Assembly (NCBI GenBank): GCA_029204225.1
Contig: CM055095.1
Span: 66,179,940 to 66,243,939 of the forward strand
Direction of reading: 5' to 3'
Origin: Diphasiastrum complanatum
Taxonomy: Eukaryota; Streptophyta; Lycopodiopsida; Lycopodiales; Lycopodiaceae
Length of the DNA stretch: 64,000 bases
The notes below the pieces were generated by a model. It was not told the origin of the DNA and searched no databases. It worked only from the letters and a program-made list of their open reading frames with translations. Every line of letters starts with the position of its first letter. Positions within the stretch are counted from its first letter, which is position 1. The position numbers and the translations under genes are program-made. This document shows positions 34,495 to 43,520 of this stretch, piece after piece.

Positions 34495-36125
34495 CTACAC
34501 CTTTTGATTCTTCATCATCTGAGTAGAGGATGACGCTGCATCAGAGTTCATTCTGATTGACTTCAAGGAATCTGACACATTCTTCTTGTCTCTTTTTGTC
34601 ATATCGGTGGATTCGTCCTTGTTGTCTTTCTTCAAAACTGGTGTGACATTCGTCTCATGGTTGGGAGTATCGACATCCACTGTAGCTATAGCTTCTTCAG
34701 GTAGATCACTCCATTGGATCACCTGGTTGTAGTGTTGTTTCAACTGGTTCTTCTTGTTTGTAGGTGCCTTTGGTGGATCTATCCTTGAAACTTTGGCCAT
34801 AGTAGATTTTTGCGACGGTTGAGCTGGTACTCTCTTAGTTCCATGATGATCCGGGTCCATGTGCTGTAGGACCTGCTCATCAGTTAGTTCAATCTCTTTA
34901 TTGTAAGTCAAAGCATGTTGCCAAGGGACTAAGTCATCGTCCACTAGGTTCTCAATAGATTCCGCTCACAGCCATGCTACGCTTATCATATTCACTCCAA
35001 ATGTAATTGGCATATCCATGGTGTAACACTTGGGTGAAGATGTGCTGGGTTCAGGATCCGATTCATGTTGACATGCTTGGTAGTCAATCGTTGCTAATGC
35101 ATCCGTCCATATCACGGCGTCTGTCTCTAAATCGTAGTGACCACCCTTGGGTTGCCTTGGGCGATCGATTGTATGATCTGTCATGGATAATCCGTCATCA
35201 ACCTTGGGTGCAATAGGCTTCACCGCCCATGTGGTTGGATTGACCTTTCCAGCCTGCTCTCTATTCTCAAATGTGAGTTTTCCCATATCCCAGTTGTGTA
35301 CTCTTGCGCAATCCTCAACCATGGTCATCCCAGTAAAACACGGTATGCAGATCGAGACTCAGGTATATCCATTACCACAAAGGTGATCATAAAACGGGGG
35401 CATGGAAATGTTGCTTTTCCGGTAGCATCTCTACTGGAACTGTTGCTCATTGTATTGCAATGAAGTTCAATGGCGCACTGACCCCAGGTCTCAATGGACA
35501 ATTCTTGAAGCAGTGTCCATAATCGCGATCCCGGTAGAAGGATGTATATTGTCCCTTATAAGGACATTCAGCAATTCTGTGTCCTTCGCCACATCTATAG
35601 CAGCCATAATTTCTTTCGTCTTGACGCTGAGTTTGAGCTGCATAGGCTGCAATATATTCATTTATGGCAGGATTCATATATGTGCATCTGGCCCATACCA
35701 TTGTTGCTGCTCAGGTTGAGGTGGAATTGGCATCTCTGGTTCTGCTGTTGTCAAGTTTACGTGTGCCACTTGTTAATTAGCTGGCCCTGGTGGTGCAGGT
35801 AAGGCCATGCGTTGTTGATTGATCAGTGCACCATACCTCGGTGTCGTGCCCCTTGATGATATGGATAAGAAGTCTGACAAGGACTCATCTTCTGTTGGAC
35901 AATCCGGGGGTTAAATGGGCAAAAGGCCGTATCATGCGATGTTGCGTTGCACAAATGGCAAAATCTATGGATCAGTCTCAGATTTTGTTTTAGGACTATG
36001 CACTCGTTCGTAGTATGATTTTGTGTGCATACTGAACACCGTACATTTTTGCAATGAAGATATTGTAGCTGGTTTTCCTCTACTAGATTTTTCGAGTGAG
36101 GAATGGATTTCTCTTGATGCAGCAA
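34495..36125 (-). pseudogene. Gypsy gag and protease-region remnants
   Basis: 35823-36125 has Cys/His pairs (CKNVRCSVCTQNHTTNEC and FCHLCNATSHDTAFCPF). 35447-35701 has a knuckle (CYRCGEGHRIAECPYKG). Near 35290-35390 a VVMDIPESRSAYRVLLG, stop, PWL block is the end of a Gypsy protease. The 34495-34944 ORF is a charged linker with no recognisable domain. Confidence 0.65.
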
Positions 36126-36373
36126 TTTCAGAAAGCTTTTGACCTAGGCTATATATTGATATTCAGATTATATTAAAATGCAGCACTGGATCAAACAATG
36201 TTTATTTGTAAGCACTTGAGTGCTGATATAATCGTCGAGTTGTTGGATGATGGTTGGGATACAAAACAAAATCAGCAAGTTGAGTGCAGAGTATATTACT
36301 CATCCATGACATTTAGATATTACATCAAAAAGCAAATGCTCACTTTGCTGCTGTATTATAGAAGATGGATTAA

Positions 36374-36740
36374 ATGCAAAAATGTTTGAAGCCACTTGAT
36401 CAAGATTTTGGTATAAACCCTCAAGAGCAACTTCAGATAATAATGAAAAGAAATGACAACATTCTTGCAAAGGTTGAAGTCGAGGAAGATTGGTGTCTCA
36501 ATCACATTCGATCAGAACTAGACATGTTGCAATTCGATCTACCTCAGTACTATCAATTTCGATTGAATGGTGTAAAGGTACGTTATGCCATATAAATATA
36601 TTCTTTTTTTTCTATTTCTAAGTGAATTAGTTTCATAAAATATATAACTAACAGTTTCTCTTGTGCAGATAAGAGTAAGGCATGAAGAGAATATAAAATG
36701 CAAAGACATTGGAACATCCATCGAAATTGAAGATCCATAG
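36374..36740 (+). CDS. Unidentified two-exon ORF (91 residues if spliced)
   Basis: Exon 36374-36577 (PLDQDFGINPQEQLQIIMKR, DWCLNHIRSELDMLQFDLPQ, YYQFRLNGVK) ends at a GTACGT donor. A T-rich tract and TTGTGCAG acceptor precede 36669-36740 (IRVRHEENIKCKDIGTSIEI, EDP, stop). The junction is phase 0 and keeps the frame. An overlapping frame upstream (36198-36389, LSADIIVELLDDGW) may be an earlier exon. I do not recognise the family. It converges on the H3-Ulp1 gene. Confidence 0.45.
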
Positions 36741-36849
36741 ATTATGAACTATGGAATTTTGTATTATGTAATACAATTTTTTGTATACATCATTTAAGAA
36801 TATATATAAACCACTTTTTCTATGAGACTCATTCATTTCTATGATCTTA

Positions 36850-36968
36850 ATTTCCATGGTGCAAACACAATGTAATTGCAACTGATAATATGAGTTTTCG
36901 ATAGCAAGATTCATTGTCTCCTGCAGGAAATGCACTATCTCCATTGGGGAGACCTTCAGTCACTTGAA
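36850..36968 (-). pseudogene. Duplicate of the H3-Ulp1 terminal exon
   Basis: Minus strand reads FK, stop, LKVSPMEIVHFLQETMNLAI then ENSYYQLQL. This parallels the terminal exon at 37407-37565 (FKCPKVSPMEIMHFRQETIKIVIKNSY). The Cys codon TGT is replaced by TGA. It lies about 0.6 kb downstream of that exon and indicates a local exon duplication. Confidence 0.75.
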
Positions 36969-37680
36969 CTCCAGTTGAACGCTTGCCCTTGTTGAAGTCT
37001 CTTATATCGCTTGTATTTTTTGTCTTCATTGCCTTGGTCTGTATTGTCCTTGTCTTGGCATATTTGGATATGTTGAGATGATGATCTGATCAAAGCTTTG
37101 TTGTGACAAATCTAAGTGAACTAATGTCGCATGTTTGGATTAGTTGTGGCAAAGGTTCGGTCAGATCATCATTCGGAACTTATCCAAAAAAAGACCATGG
37201 CAAAGGCAAGGCAGACCAAGGCTATGAAACACAAACATGTCAAAAGATAGTAAAATTTGAAGATGAATGAATCATAATCTGAATTGATAAGAGGAAAAAA
37301 AAAAAACATGTAAGAACAACCATAGAAAAACTGTAAGTATATTTCTATTATAATTTTTTGTACATGTGTCTCATCCACATAAAGTGAGACGAATATTTAA
37401 ACTGAATCAATTATCTATGATCTCTAAATCCATTTCTCCATTTGGAAGTAGCTTGGGTGGAGAACACTCGGCCACTGCAATTGGATATGAATTTTTGATC
37501 ACAATCTTTATGGTCTCCTGCCTGAAGTGCATTATCTCCATTGGGGAGACCTTCGGACATTTAAACTGAAAAAAAAAAAAACATAAACACAGTTAAATGT
37601 AATTAAACAAAGATCACTTAATAGGAGTTTGTATATGAAAAAAATAAAAACACAATTAAAAGTAATCAATCAAATATTAC

Positions 37681-37788
37681 CTCTTCCAAATTTGGAAGTC
37701 CATCTTGTAATGAAAGCCAATTAAAAAAGTGTTTGGCATTGCATATGGTATACCAGCCACAGTTGACAGAATCAATTTGTTGGGAGGA
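37681..37788 (-). other. Ulp1 catalytic Cys exon
   Basis: Acceptor TTCTACAG and donor GAG|GTAATA bound exactly 36 codons, phase 0 on both sides: SSQQIDSVNCGWYTICNAKH and so on. QQxxxxxCG is the oxyanion Gln plus catalytic Cys box of C48 peptidases. The exon itself has no stop. Confidence 0.85.
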
Positions 37789-37814
37789 CTGTAGAATCCA
37801 AATTTGAACATTAT

Positions 37815-37975
37815 GAGATATCGGATCAATGCGTAGGATGTAAGAATAAAATCTACAATGAAAACAAGCGTGCGTCGATCCAATATCAAAAAAATTTGAT
37901 TGAATATCGGATCAGCGCGCACGTTGGAAAAATAAATCAATTGATAACTACAAGGGCGCGTCGAACCAATATTGA
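37815..37975. repeat. GATAT..ATC..CGCGC motif cluster, copy set 1
   Basis: Four related short motifs in both orientations, in the presumed intron between the His and Cys exons: near 37817-37836, 37868-37888, 37902-37924 and 37953-37975 (forms such as atatcggatcagcgcgcac and gcgtgcgtcgatccaatatc). Confidence 0.65.
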
Positions 37976-38274
37976 AAAATTTATAACTCTGCATCAACCA
38001 TTTTCAGCTTCGAGTATGCTTTTGCATTTGGTACTAGAAATAGTTCCAGTATTTTCTGTGTATGGGTCCTGACAATTTTGTGTGCGTGTGTGTAATAGAG
38101 TTCATCTTCAAACAAACTGGATTATACACACCCTCATCATTGACGTACAAGGACAACACATATAAGCTCCAATGATCACTGAAATCAGAAAACAAGAAAT
38201 TTATGTAAATCAATGTGAAATCAAAATTCATATAAAAAATTCAATAAAATAAAATCTGAAAAATAGTCACTTAC

Positions 38275-38500
38275 TTTGTTATGTATGGCAGCACGAGAAT
38301 TGGAGTCCCCAGTCTGACGTATTGGAGCATATCATCGTGTAGACTTTTGAAATCAGGAAAATCAAATGCTACCATGAATTGAAGGGAAAACAATGCAACA
38401 TCTATAAACCATGGGGTCTAGAAGAACTCCATCCAGTACTGAATGGCCCCACCTCCTACATTGTCCCCTAGCATTTTATCCCTACTTTCTAATTAAGCAG
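38275..38500 (-). other. Ulp1 protease N-terminal part in the fusion exon
   Basis: In frame with the H3 fold, apart from stops: LGDNVGGGAIQYWMEFF, stop, TPWFIDVALFSLQFMVAFDF and YVRLGTPILVLPYIT. This has the layout of the Ulp1 region before the His box (surface helix, then a hydrophobic strand ending before HW). The exon ends AA|GTAAGT and joins TTTCAG|TGATCATTGG to give ITNDHWSLYVL in frame. Confidence 0.7.
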
Positions 38501-39107
38501 TATCTAAAATAGAAAGGGGGAGACCAGCATTGGTCTTCGGCATCCTAAAACTGTATCGAGGACCTAAACCTTTAAGATACGTATTTAATAATTGGTCATA
38601 CTGTACATATTGAGGACTATTTACAAAGGCAAGTGCAGGGGGTGCCGAAAGTAACACAAATAAATCACATAAATAATTGTCATTCAAAATTGATTCTACC
38701 TTTACACTAATAAAATCATCTAAATCACTTCCAATAACAGGAGGAGGGGAACTAATATTTACGGGTTTAGAAGGAGGAGGAGATTTAGGAGGTGGAGATT
38801 TATTAGGAGAGGAAGATTTAGCAGGAGAAGTTAAAGATGGAGTGGAAGGAGACTTAGGAGGAGAAGAAGGAGAATTAGGAGGGGAATGAATAGAAGAAAG
38901 AATAGTATTCAGAGGAGTTGGCTTGGAAAAATCCCTCGCTTTAGATGGAGAGTCAAGATACCTCCTCTTCTTTGAAACACTCCCGCTCTGTATACAAATA
39001 ACAAGCCGGGTTGGTTGAGATTGCTTGCATTTTCTCCTCTCTGAATCTTGTTTTGGAGGAGAGGAGGGAGCAGGTCTAAAGTATTCAGCAAACTTGTCAT
39101 ATGTATC

Positions 39108-39360
39108 CCGAAGCCTGAACACTATGTTGAAATCCTTGGGCATGATGGTCGCCCTCTTGGCATGGACAGCTGCAACAACAGTATCCGAAAAAAACTTCAC
39201 CTAGAAATCCTCATATGCTGTGTGCAGCGCCTCAATTGCCGTTACCGTCCATCTCACATCTGTAGATAGACTTCTTGTCACCTGTCTGATGGACCTCTGT
39301 ATGTGAGATTTCGAAATCAGAAGATTATTTGTCTTCTGAAGCTTCTGAATATCCTTGAGC
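39108..39360 (-). other. Histone H3-type fold domain within the fusion gene
   Basis: The minus strand, one frame, gives LKDIQKLQKTNNLLISKSHI, QRSIRQVTRSLSTDVRWTVT, AIEALHTAYEDF, stop, VKFFSDTVVAAVHAKRATIM and PKDFNIVFRLRD. Against canonical H3 from the alpha-N helix to the end this aligns without a gap, about 37 of 86 positions identical by my hand count. The best block is HAKRxTIMPKD. Loop 1 has the canonical length, not the longer loop of CENH3, although R-W replaces R-F as in CENH3. The N-terminal tail is absent. The stop sits in helix 2 where H3 has Leu of YLVGLF. Confidence 0.85.
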
Positions 39361-39389
39361 CATGGAGGGTGGCTGTGATCAATAGGAAT

Positions 39390-39403
39390 TGGCTATAAAT
39401 ATG
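39390..39403. promoter_or_regulatory. Candidate TATA box between divergent ORFs
   Basis: ggctataaatatg holds TATAAATA on the plus strand, and its complement reads TATTTATA. It lies just upstream of the H3-fold coding start (about 39379, minus) and about 280 bp upstream of the plus-strand ORF at 39680. Which gene it serves, if any, cannot be told from sequence. Confidence 0.35.
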
Positions 39404-39477
39404 TGCACCACTTGCCTTATTTTGATTTCGTAATCTTTTATTCAGAACTCTCTAGCCTTCTTGTTTTTCTTCATTCT

Positions 39478-39680
39478 CCCGATATTGAATCGACGCGCGC
39501 CAACCCTTGCTGTGCATGCTCGTATTCATTCAGGCGTGCTGAATCGATATCAGCCACTGCCGACCAGTTCTTTTTGGAAAATTTCATTCTCGGCCTTACC
39601 ATATCAAATCAGCACGCGCACTTTGCTTTATTCTTCTACCGATATTTATTTGTCACGTTGAACCGATATCAGATTCAATA
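39478..39680. repeat. GATAT..ATC..CGCGC motif cluster, copy set 2
   Basis: The same motif family as at 37815-37975, here upstream of the plus-strand ORF: 39481-39502 (gatattgaatcgacgcgcg), near 39540-39560 (gaatcgatatcagcc), 39601-39621 (atatcaaatcagcacgcgc) and near 39655-39678 (gaaccgatatcagattc). Confidence 0.65.
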
Positions 39681-40030
39681 TGGCTAGTTCCTCCATGGCC
39701 TCAGATGACATACTTATGGATTTTTTTAATGCCAGTCACATTCCATCTGACAAATTAAGTATTTTGCTAGTATTTTTTTTGTTTCCTTCGATATCGATAA
39801 GCTAGTTTATGAGAATCATTATAGTTTAATTTCTTATCTTGATAATCTTTCTCAGATTATTAGTCCTCCTGTCATGGATGTAGATAATTTTTGTTTCGTT
39901 AATTTTCAGGACCTTGTACATTCCCAACCATCCTCTAAGCATAAACACAATACTTTATGGTATGTGGATCTGCTCATTTCATATCGTTGCTTTCATCTCT
40001 TTGCTACATATGAATGGTATCAAGCTTTCT
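39680..40030 (+). pseudogene. Unidentified ORF with a frameshift in an 8-T run
   Basis: ATG at 39680 opens MASSSMASDDILMDFFNASH and IPSDKLSIL, then reaches a stop soon after a run of eight T (39773-39780). In the neighbouring frame the sequence goes on without a break as VSFDIDKLVYENHYSLISYL, DNLSQIISPPVMDVDNFCFV and so on to a stop at 40028-40030. The composition looks coding on both sides of the run. I do not recognise the family. It diverges from the H3-Ulp1 gene. Confidence 0.45.
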
Positions 40031-40358
40031 AGGTGATAAACGTGATGGTATGAATCTGTTATCCAGCGATGAATCAGCAAGGGTTCATACACATTTTTGT
40101 ATGATGCTTTTTTATAAATACTATCCGCTGTCCAGCGATGGACCAGCGATGAAGCATGCTCAACTGTGTAGAAGTTTTTTGAAGATATATGGGTTGTTGT
40201 CCAACGATGGACCTGCAACGATTTGTCTTGAGTTAGATACTCAAAAAATGGATATATATGGTAAGTTGTCCACTAGCGATGGACCAGCCATGAAACTAGT
40301 GCTTCCTTCCACATACTTTGTAAGCATGATAATGATAGGTATGCATCACATATGGTAG
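40014..40358 (+). CDS. ORF with four 23-residue repeats
   Basis: A 114-residue ORF with units starting LSSDESARV, LSSDGPAMK, LSNDGPATI and LSTSDGPAMK (DNA near 40060, 40130, 40200 and 40268; period 69 bp, the last copy with one extra codon). A K-x-Y-G/P sequence precedes units 2 to 4. The DNA core is tgtccagcgatggaccagc. The plus frame stays open across all four copies and absorbs the 3-bp insertion, whereas the minus-strand reading is broken at the fourth copy. No known family recognised. It starts just before the stop of the ORF upstream. Confidence 0.4.
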   Translation: MVSSFLGDKRDGMNLLSSDESARVHTHFCMMLFYKYYPLSSDGPAMKHAQLCRSFLKIYGLLSNDGPATICLELDTQKMDIYGKLSTSDGPAMKLVLPSTYFVSMIMIGMHHIW

Positions 40359-40825
40359 GTTGAGACGAAAGCTTCTTAATGACCATCGATAAAGCACTTC
40401 TTACCTTATGAATGGTTGTGTGGATTCAAACTCCTTATCATAGATATGAAAGGATGAAAGTTTGGTTTGATAACTACGATATACAATAGGCTTTACTATC
40501 CTTCAAAGCACAGTATGAATGTTTGGTTGTTCCATAAGTAACGAAAGGTTACATACATACTCCAGAGACGAAGCCATTGTAGTATCATGCCATTATACAA
40601 AAGATACAACTCAGACACTGGCACGTTCTGATTATGATTAGTATACCTCATGCTTTAACCTGTTTGCTATCATACTTTTGAATGATTGCTATTTCAAAGG
40701 GAATACTACTGTTCTAAGCACTAACAAATAAAACTTGTGCTCTTTGTAGCATCGAATATTACTACTATCTTTGTTTTCGATTAGGTTCGGTTTCGAACCT
40801 TAAAGCTATAAGCGTTTGCACAGGT

Positions 40826-41038
40826 ATGCACATTAAACCATTCGCTTCAGACTTATATTATTTTTTATTTCAAATTAATCAAAAAACATGGATAGAGCAT
40901 GGTAATTATGGAAGTGCAAAGAAGAGGCCATATTTAATAGTATGTATCAATTTTGTGCATGCAATGGCAAGTGAGTTGAGAGAAGCTGGTTATGGCGCAC
41001 ACAAAAACAATATCATGCAAGGTTTTATATATATCTGA
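40826..41038 (+). CDS. Unidentified 70-residue ORF
   Basis: Reads FQINQKTWIEHGNYGSAKKR and PYLIVCINFVHAMASELREA, which looks protein-like, and begins after a gcacaggtatgc sequence that could be a splice site. No family recognised; it may be an exon of the same unknown gene as the ORFs at 39.7-40.4 kb. Confidence 0.25.
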   Translation: MHIKPFASDLYYFLFQINQKTWIEHGNYGSAKKRPYLIVCINFVHAMASELREAGYGAHKNNIMQGFIYI

Positions 41039-41164
41039 TCTATGCATTGTGGGAAGAGAGACTCAAGAACAAGCTATCTTCACACAAATAGAATCAATAT
41101 TACAAAAATCAAGACAAAACAAATGAAACAATAAATTGATCATAGTTACACATTTTATATATAT

Positions 41165-41721
41165 TCAATCTCCATCACTTTGTTGCTCCTCCTCAATCCT
41201 TGCAAGATCATTGACACCAAGGTTGTTGATTTCACTTTCATTCACACAAGATACTAGATGGATCCAAGCATCTCTTGTATAAACATCTAAGAATGTTTCA
41301 TGCATCTTATCATCACTACTTGGTACATGAGGAAAAGAGTGTACATTTGAATAAATGATTTCCTCTTTTGCCATAACAATTTTAGCATCCAACTTAAACA
41401 AACTACCTTGTTTAACACCCTTCGCTTACAAATATCATTCTTCATGATGGAACAAACTCCATGCTTGAAGTGAACATCTAAACCATCATCCATTAGTTGT
41501 CCAACACTAAGCAAGCTCATGGTAATTGATGGTACAAAAAGGACATTGTCTAGATCCATCCTTTTGCTAGATCCTAGACTTAATGAGATGGTACCAATAC
41601 CATCTATCTTACATTCTTGATTTTGTTGGTTTGCGATCTGGCATGTTATGCTTTTCCAACAGCTTTTGATTTGTTGAAATTCAGACATAAAGGACCTAAA
41701 ATTGATCCATTTAGTCCCCAA
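41165..41721 (-). pseudogene. Copia pre-integrase fragment
   Basis: Minus strand reads CKIDGIGTISLSLGSSKRMD, LDNVLFVPSITMSLLSVGQL and HFKHGVCSIMKND, then in another frame KLDAKIVMAKEEII. This matches the pre-integrase part of element C (SSKRMNLDNVLYV, VQFKHGVCSIL). The protease start and the integrase are missing. A later frame (41165-41401) holds acidic linker residues of the same family. Confidence 0.8.
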
Positions 41722-43520
41722 GAGGGATGGGATGCATTGATTTCAATGATTCTCTAACACAAGCGATCATTTGTTAGAAAACAAGCAAGAACAATCAATT
41801 TCCAAGTGTTTATGACCAAAATAGCCTTCACACGTGTGAAGGACAACCTAGTGTCCAAACAATCATGCTAAAAAATTAAGATAAAATTTTTTAAGAATAT
41901 ATTCAAATTTGCACATATTCTAAAAGAACTAAGAACTGAGAAATGAATACTGAGAAATGAGAACTGAGAACTGAGAAATGAGCCAGCGGATCCTCCCTTT
42001 ATGCAGCACATTGTAACTTGCATCACATTGTCATCCATGTTTAACCTTTCTGAATTGTCTGACCTGCAAGTAACAAGTAGCAAGCAATTCAGAAAGCTGA
42101 TCAGGCAATTCAAAAAGCTTGTGTAAGTTTCAATCGAAGGCACAGATCTGTAGGAATTGATAGATTAAAGCATTGACAGTGTTTTTAAAATAATTGTGAA
42201 AATGAAACAGGGATCAAGGAGTGAGAAGCAAGTTATAATGTGATGCATAAAGGGAGGATTCATGCACAAGTTTGGTTGTGGAAGAATTGCCATAGCATAC
42301 CACATTGTACTCTTCACTTTTCGCACAATTGTACTCTTGGAATAATGCTGAAAGTTGGTAAGTGCATTTTTACGTTCCTCACATTGTCTAATATGTTTTT
42401 GTCTTAACTCAAACTTCATGTATTTTTTAATCTTTTGGCTAACTTTGTCCATGAAATGAAAGAGACACAAGTGCTCTTTTGCATATACATGAGAGTAAGA
42501 AAAGAGTAAGAGCATATACATGGTGTAAGACCATCAAATAGCATGAATTTTCACTCTATTTTCTACTTCCACTCAAATGACAGTTATTGGCACCAAAAAG
42601 TTTTTGTGTAATACCCATTTGCAGTTTTCCAAAACAACGTTAAGTACACTTTGAGAATTTACATTATAGAATAGTATTAAAGACAAAACTAAAAGTATCA
42701 CAAGTTATAACTTTTTACTCGTCACATACCTTCCTATTGCTCTAAAGCATTTGTGCCAAAGCAAGATTTCAAATAAATAGCTATAGTGGAATTGTGAAAA
42801 GAGAAAAATATACTCATTCAAAAAATTATACACACTAAGCATTGCTTGCCTCAGAATGGTCATTAACTATGCTTTGGGAGCTCACGATAAAAAATCATTT
42901 CAAAGACAAAGCTGATTTTTAATAAGTTACAACTTGCTACTCTTAGTCTAAAGTCTTTTATCGTTAACAAATCTACCTTTGACGGAGAAAAATAGTCATC
43001 CAGTAGAATTTGTTCTTGTTGAAGCCAACTACGTCATGTAGTAGTTTGCCATGAAGAAGAAAAACATAATGTAATTTACATCCGATGATTGGAAAAGAGT
43101 ACAACACATCCCTCAAAATTGTGCTCTGGACTCTATAAATGTGGCCTTCGACCTATTTGCAATCCAGTGAAGCAATTTAAATTAGCATGCTTAGCAAATA
43201 TCATGCAAAAATAAACAAGTATATCAAACTAAATTATGGTAAAGAAAAACTATTTCATTAAAAAAAAAATCACTTGCTTGCTACATGTTGATCTCATTTT
43301 GTCATTTTATGTAGCTGAGAAATCATTTTTTGTCTCCCTTTTCCTCTTTGAGGTTCTTTCCATGACTCCAAATGTGCATCTCCTAATTGGCCATGAGATG
43401 GCTTTTTTCTTTTTCCACCAAGTACTAGCTCAACCAATGGTCGTGCCCTTTGCAATGTGTTGTTGCTTCAAGGGGTTCTAATACCACGTCCTCAATGTGC
43501 CTCGTAGTATGCTTGCTACT
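41722..43520. other. Non-coding, possible LTR debris near 41.8 kb
   Basis: ccttcacacgtgtgaagg (41825-41842) is a perfect 18-bp palindrome around CACGTG, like those in LTRs elsewhere in this window, so part of a Copia LTR may lie here. The rest, including ORFs near 42165-42521 and 43236-43481, shows no recognisable domain. Confidence 0.4.

Larger units (their letters stand above)
32809..36125 (-). mobile_element. Ty3/Gypsy retrotransposon, decayed (gag to RNase H)
   Basis: Read on the minus strand from right to left: two Cys/His-rich gag segments, a post-protease block, RT and RNase H, in the Ty3/Gypsy order. Every domain is broken by stops or shifts. No integrase lies to the left and no LTR pair is certain. 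RT resembles plant Ty3/Gypsy sequences (SFLDGFSSYNQVKIAPQDQY). Confidence 0.8.
37407..39379 (-). pseudogene. Histone H3-fold / Ulp1 (C48) protease fusion gene, decayed
   Basis: A multi-exon minus-strand gene. Its first recognised exon (38275 to about 39379) reads one frame through an H3-type histone fold, a Ser/Pro/Lys-rich linker (SPPKSPSTPS, SSPNKSPPPK near 38760-38890), an unassigned block and the start of a Ulp1-type cysteine protease. Three stops interrupt that frame: TAG 39201-39203, TAA 38493-38495 and TAG 38418-38420. The following exons are 38178 leftward (the DHWSLYVL His box), 37681-37788 (QQIDSVNCG, catalytic Cys) and 37407-37565 (C-terminal tail ending in TGA). Ulp1-type proteases remove SUMO or related modifiers. 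No start codon lies in frame before the fold; the ATG at 39363-39365 is out of frame. The stops make it a pseudogene here. I know of no described H3-Ulp1 fusion. Confidence 0.75.

Noticed and set aside
38677..38889. Gly-rich plus-strand ORF
   Set aside because: It is the antisense of the Ser/Pro-rich linker of the H3-Ulp1 exon.
39198..39200. Start of the H3-Ulp1 protein at this codon
   Set aside because: The codon is GTG directly after an in-frame TAG inside the histone fold; it is an internal Val, not a start.
39108..39360. Calling the histone fold CENH3
   Set aside because: Loop 1 has canonical H3 length and the end reads TIMPKD as in ordinary H3; only one R-W position recalls CENH3.
39979..40218. 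Minus-strand ORF repeating VHRWTADS-like units
   Set aside because: The complement of the 69-bp repeat; its frame breaks at the fourth copy while the plus frame does not.
42165..42521. Minus-strand 118-residue ORF as a transposase piece
   Set aside because: Hydrophobic, no motif, no match to the SWIM/MULE exons.
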